From: UBA4744 sp963723165
GTDB taxonomy: Bacteria > Actinomycetota > Acidimicrobiia > Spongiisociales > UBA4744
Direction of reading: 5' to 3'
Length of the DNA: 64,000 nt
Assembly: GCA_963723165.1 (NCBI GenBank)
Contig: CAVRPP010000005.1
Coordinates: forward strand, 1 to 64,000
In this document: positions 60,977-64,000 of the stretch, piece by piece
Layout of the letters: each line of letters begins with the position of its first letter
Position numbering within the stretch: the stretch's first letter is position 1
The notes under the pieces: model-generated
Told to the model about the DNA's origin: nothing
The model's database searches: none
The model's input: the letters and a program-made list of their open reading frames with translations, nothing else
Translations under genes and position numbers: made by a program

Positions 60977-61193
60977 CGCTTCCCCCTCCTCCGGGTCATC
61001 ATCTCCCACCATCAGTGCAGACCCGGACCAGAAGATAGAGGCAAAGGTCAGTTCTGTCCCGCACATATCGGCACGTCGGTGTGCGTGCTGTCAGTCACCA
61101 GCGTGGCGAGTGACGGCATGAGATCGTTGTGTTTCCTGGATGCGGGGACCTCCTCTCCGCTCGGCCGGCGGCCTCGCGGGGAGGGGGGGTAGC

Positions 61194-62000
61194 TCAGAAC
61201 AACAGGGTCAACGCCAAAGGGACCAGGACCAGAAACCCCAGCGCCGGGTGGCCGCGCCGCACCGTATTGTGGCTGTCCCAGCTGAACAGGAACAGCGCCA
61301 GGCCAAACCCGACGACACCGCAGGCCAGGAGCGAGATAATCGAGACCCAAGGGTCGAAAGCAGCGGTCTCGCCCATCGCCAACCCCCGAAAGGCATTCAT
61401 CGCCTGGGTGGCCGGCAGGAGTTGCGAGGCTTTGGCCACCCCCGGAGTCAGCTCCCCGTACGGGATCATGATCCCACCCAACAACATCGAGGGGATGAAG
61501 ACCAATTGCGACCAGAGGATTACCACCCGCGAATTGGATGAAACCACTCCGATCACCACAGCCATCCCGGCCGTGGCAACAATGATGGCGACCAACGAAA
61601 CCAGAAAGCCCAACCAATTGACCGGCACCGGGGCATCGAAGAGAACCGGAGCGGTGGCCGTGATGATGGCTGCCACGATCACCGCGTGCACCCCGGTGGT
61701 CAAGGAGGGAATGCTCAGAATCGAGGAGGGCGGCACCCCGTTGATCTTGTAGCTGCGGAAGATGCCCTTCTCGCGAGCGCCCACCAGCGGCTCGGGGATA
61801 CCTAGGAGGTAGGCGGCCATCGCCGCGATCACCACCATGCCGGGGATGATCACCTCCTGGAAGAAGGGATTCAATCCGGTCAGGATGAACCCCAACATCA
61901 GGTAGAGGCCCAACGGGAAGAGGTAGTTCAGGAACAAGAGCATCTTGTTGCGAACCCCGGTGCGGAATTCGAAGGCGAAGTGTTCAGCAAAGGCGTTCAT
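61194..62000 (-). CDS. ABC-2 type transporter permease
   Basis: The 268-residue protein has six hydrophobic segments and the ABC-2 features: FEFRTGVRNKMLLFLNYLFP (coupling-like helix near the N-terminus), VGAREKGIFRSYKINGVPPS, a LGGIMIPYGELTPGVAKASQ motif and QLLPATQAMNAFRGL. It partners the ATPase encoded just upstream: its ATG overlaps that gene's stop by 4 nt (ATGA). It is probably an exporter of drugs, lipids or polysaccharide; substrate unknown. Confidence 0.85.
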   Translation of the reverse strand: MNAFAEHFAFEFRTGVRNKMLLFLNYLFPLGLYLMLGFILTGLNPFFQEVIIPGMVVIAAMAAYLLGIPEPLVGAREKGIFRSYKINGVPPSSILSIPSLTTGVHAVIVAAIITATAPVLFDAPVPVNWLGFLVSLVAIIVATAGMAVVIGVVSSNSRVVILWSQLVFIPSMLLGGIMIPYGELTPGVAKASQLLPATQAMNAFRGLAMGETAAFDPWVSIISLLACGVVGFGLALFLFSWDSHNTVRRGHPALGFLVLVPLALTLLF

Positions 62001-62911
62001 GATCCTCCGCCCGAGTTTGCGATCTCGAGGAAACGATCTTCCAACGACGGGCGTTCGACCCGCAGGTCGATCAGATGGTCCCCGTTGGCGCCAACGAAGG
62101 TGATGATGGCGCTGACCGTCGGACCTATGTTGGAGCTGAGATATATCGAGTATTCCTCCTCTTGGTGGTAGCGCTCCACCGCCGGGAAGGCCCTCCCGGC
62201 AGTGCCGAGGCTGCCGTTTGCCGTGCGGACGCTCACCTTGGTGAGTTCGGCTCCCTTCGATGTGATGTCGCGAGGGGTGCCGATAGCCGCGATTTCGCCG
62301 GCCAATAGGATTGCGACTCGATCGGCCATCTCCTCGGCCTCGGCCATGTCGTGGGTTGCGAGGATGACGGTGGTGCCAGCGGCTCGTAACTCGCGGATCA
62401 GCCGGTGCAATTCGGCCCGGGAAGGAACATCAAGCCCGGCGGTGGGCTCATCCAGAAAGAGCACTTGAGGATCGTGCGCGATCGCCAAAGCCAGTTCAAG
62501 CCGGCGTTGCTGGCCACCCGACAGCTCCACGTACTGAGTGTCGGCCTTGTCGGTCAAGCCGAGGCGGTGCAACAGATCGTTCCGGGGGGCAATGCGGTGG
62601 TAGGCACTGAAAATCCTCATCGCTTCAGTTGGAGTGATGGTCTCCGGCAGACCAGCCGCCTGGAGTTGCACGCCAATCACACTGCGCAAGTTACGTGGCT
62701 CCTTGGTCGGGTTGATTCCTGCCACCCGCAAGGTGCCCCCCGTGGGTGGGCGAAGGCCTTCCAAACTCTCGAGAGTGCTGGTCTTGCCGGCACCATTCGG
62801 TCCAAGCAAGCCGAAGATCTGACCCGGTTGGACCTCGAACGAGATCCCGTCGACTGCCACGAAGTCTCCGTACAGTTTCCGAAAGTCAGTTACCTCAACC
62901 GCTGCGGCCAT
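61997..62911 (-). CDS. ABC transporter ATP-binding protein (DrrA-like)
   Basis: The 304-residue ATPase has Walker A LLGPNGAGKTS (about residues 37-47), ABC signature VELSGGQQRRLELA, Walker B VLFLDEPTAGLD and H-loop ILATHDMAEAEEMA, then a C-terminal extension with RTANGSLGTAGRAF and DLRVERPSLEDRFLEIA, as in the DrrA/CcmA-type subfamily of ABC-2 systems. ATG 62911 (MAAAVEVTDF) has GAGGAG 6 nt upstream; the longer frame to 62950 is not needed. Confidence 0.9.
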   Translation of the reverse strand: MAAAVEVTDFRKLYGDFVAVDGISFEVQPGQIFGLLGPNGAGKTSTLESLEGLRPPTGGTLRVAGINPTKEPRNLRSVIGVQLQAAGLPETITPTEAMRIFSAYHRIAPRNDLLHRLGLTDKADTQYVELSGGQQRRLELALAIAHDPQVLFLDEPTAGLDVPSRAELHRLIRELRAAGTTVILATHDMAEAEEMADRVAILLAGEIAAIGTPRDITSKGAELTKVSVRTANGSLGTAGRAFPAVERYHQEEEYSIYLSSNIGPTVSAIITFVGANGDHLIDLRVERPSLEDRFLEIANSGGGS

Positions 62912-63299
62912 GCCGGCTCCTCCGACCTCCCCACCGTGATTCTCGCACACTGCTCGGAACGAAAGGCCCAGGCGACGTGGATGCTTCCTTGGTCATCGTT
63001 GGCCCCCCAGCGCAGAACAACCGAAATCGGGCAAGAACGCTCCGCACAGAGCAACTGATCCTGAGCAATAGCGAGCAACTCGCCCACACCCTCCGGGAAC
63101 GGCACATGTCGAGCGGGAGTAGTCACCAGCGCCAAATCAGGGGCGATTTGATGACGGCTGAACTTGAAATGGAAACAGCGGCGCTCGGTGTGGATGAGTC
63201 TCTGAGCCGGGCTTGCGGTTGGTTGGCATCCTGTTGAAGGCCAAACCGCAGGAAGCCCCCCGTCGAGGAGGGCTCCCTGGTTCTGTTGCCGAGTGCGAA
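62912..63299. other. Gap before MMPL gene
   Basis: No well-supported gene. The minus strand has an open frame to about 63240, with protein-like HQIAPDLALVTTPARHVPFP and LLCAERSCPISVVLRWG, but no clear start, ribosome binding site or recognised family. It may be a small gene or remnant. The MMPL terminator hairpin (63250-63278) is in this gap. Confidence 0.35.
63250..63278 (-). terminator. Hairpin terminator after MMPL gene
   Basis: On the minus strand AGGGAGCCC pairs with GGGCTTCCT (one A-C mismatch, about 11-nt loop), 22 bp after the MMPL stop. It has no U-tract. Confidence 0.5.
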
Positions 63300-64000
63300 T
63301 CAGGCGGCCGGGCGCGACACCAAAGGCATCAGTTCGGGCACGGCAGCCTCATCCAGCTGCCCCTCGATGTGGATCTTGGGCAACCAGCGCAACCAGCCGG
63401 GGAGATACCAATTGCGCTCACCGAGCAACGCCATCGAAGCGGGGACCAGGACGCTCCGGACGATGGTGGCATCGAGAATCACTGCGACACCGAGACCAAA
63501 ACCCATCTGCTGGAACATGACGAGGTCGCCGGCGGCGAATCCTCCGAAGACGGCCACCATTATCAGCGCCGCCCCGGTGATGATCGCACCGGTTGAGCCC
63601 AGTCCGTAGGCGACCGAGCCACGGTTGTCGCCGGTGACGTCGTACCGCTCCTTGATGCGAGTCAAGAGGAAAATGTGGTAGTCCATCGAAAGGCCGAACA
63701 GGACCGCGAACAGGAACAGCGGGACCCAGGCTTCGATGACGTTGGAGGTCTGGAAACCGAGAAGATCTGCTCCGACACCTTCCTGGAATATCAGCACCAG
63801 CAACCCGTAGGCAGCGCCAACCGACAGCAGGTTGAGGATGATTGCCTTGAGGGGGACGACGATCGAACGGAACACCACCATCAACAACAGAAAGCTGAGT
63901 CCCAGCACAAAGGCGAAAATGATGGGGGTCCGCTCGTCGAGCACCTCGACGTAGTCGGCGTTTTGGGCAGCGACGCCGGTCACCAGTACATCGGCATCGA
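63300..64000 (-). CDS. MMPL family transporter, C-terminal part
   Basis: The frame is open through the window end, so only the last 233 residues are present. They contain five or six membrane helices and the MMPL/RND signatures: ILDATIVRSVLVPASMALLG, FLFAVLFGLSMDYHIFLLTRI with the proton-relay D-Y pair (SMDYHIFL) and GAALIMVAVFGGFAAGDLV. Family members export lipids in actinomycetes. The GTG at 63983 is internal and not the start. Confidence 0.9.
   Translation of the reverse strand, partial: DADVLVTGVAAQNADYVEVLDERTPIIFAFVLGLSFLLLMVVFRSIVVPLKAIILNLLSVGAAYGLLVLIFQEGVGADLLGFQTSNVIEAWVPLFLFAVLFGLSMDYHIFLLTRIKERYDVTGDNRGSVAYGLGSTGAIITGAALIMVAVFGGFAAGDLVMFQQMGFGLGVAVILDATIVRSVLVPASMALLGERNWYLPGWLRWLPKIHIEGQLDEAAVPELMPLVSRPAA

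Noticed and set aside
62746..63237. 163-codon plus frame over the ABC ATPase start
   Set aside because: It is antisense to the ATPase N-terminus and has no domain.
1..64000. CRISPR arrays, rRNA or tRNA genes
   Set aside because: I scanned for regularly spaced direct repeats and for tRNA/rRNA landmarks and found none.

Overview
The window joins two unlike pieces of DNA. Positions 1 to about 7,410 are AT-rich, gene-poor and full of broken or very short genes. They include a truncated secreted protein, a frameshifted RNase H-like nuclease gene, a FlaG-like small protein, an MCE/MlaD-type lipoprotein, dispersed degenerate repeats and an IS1634-type transposase fragment. This part looks like a Gram-negative, perhaps Desulfobacterota-like, genome (inference). 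From about 7,450 to 64,000 the DNA is GC-rich and densely coding, with many GTG/TTG starts, F420-type oxidoreductases, a WYL regulator end, an actinobacterial LexA palindrome and an LPxTG-like wall anchor. This suggests an actinomycete, plausibly Acidimicrobiia (inference). At 7.41-7.45 kb a transposase and a WYL regulator are both cut, so a chimeric metagenome contig is the simplest reading; real transfer is less likely.

Layout of the GC-rich part: 7.8-11.2 kb, a PD-(D/E)xK-like protein, HD-GYP phosphodiesterase and GGDEF-EAL protein; 11.3-15.8 kb, Lhr helicase; 16-25 kb, MarC protein, integrase scar, SDR, secreted FG-GAP-like protein, flavin reductase, universal stress protein, lipoprotein, saccharopine-dehydrogenase-like enzyme and secreted helical protein; 25-30 kb, MTHFR, metallo-beta-lactamase-fold hydrolase, ABC exporter, lipoprotein and lipoate ligase; 30.3-31.8 kb, an ECF sigma factor coupled to a membrane-anchored Ig-like protein; 31.9-38.5 kb, an AroQ-hydrolase fusion, YhhN, ferritin, a GH13-like/P-loop-kinase pair, an F420-type protein and a muralytic enzyme; 39.3-40.9 kb, PEP carboxykinase; 41.4-44.7 kb, DnaE2; 44.9-50 kb, M23 peptidase, GNAT, PEBP, second Ig-like protein, methyltransferase and LLM oxidoreductase; 50-59.6 kb, GDSL hydrolase, MFS, YcaQ-like glycosylase, PlsC, ImuA'-ImuB, aconitase X and an Fpg/Nei glycosylase; 60-64 kb, a tandem-duplicated membrane protein, ABC-2 transporter and MMPL transporter.

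Two regulatory systems can be read from the sequence. First, the same 16-bp LexA palindrome lies 15 nt before the start codons of dnaE2 and imuA', so the split mutasome should be co-induced by DNA damage. Second, a bipartite element, GTAAACCTT-N9-CGAYACGAGTA, lies before the ECF sigma gene and, 15 kb away, before a secreted paralogue of the sigma factor's coupled membrane protein. This suggests a small autoregulated regulon for envelope proteins sharing an Ig-like domain and a repeated FTAxQK module. It is the best candidate here for an undescribed system.
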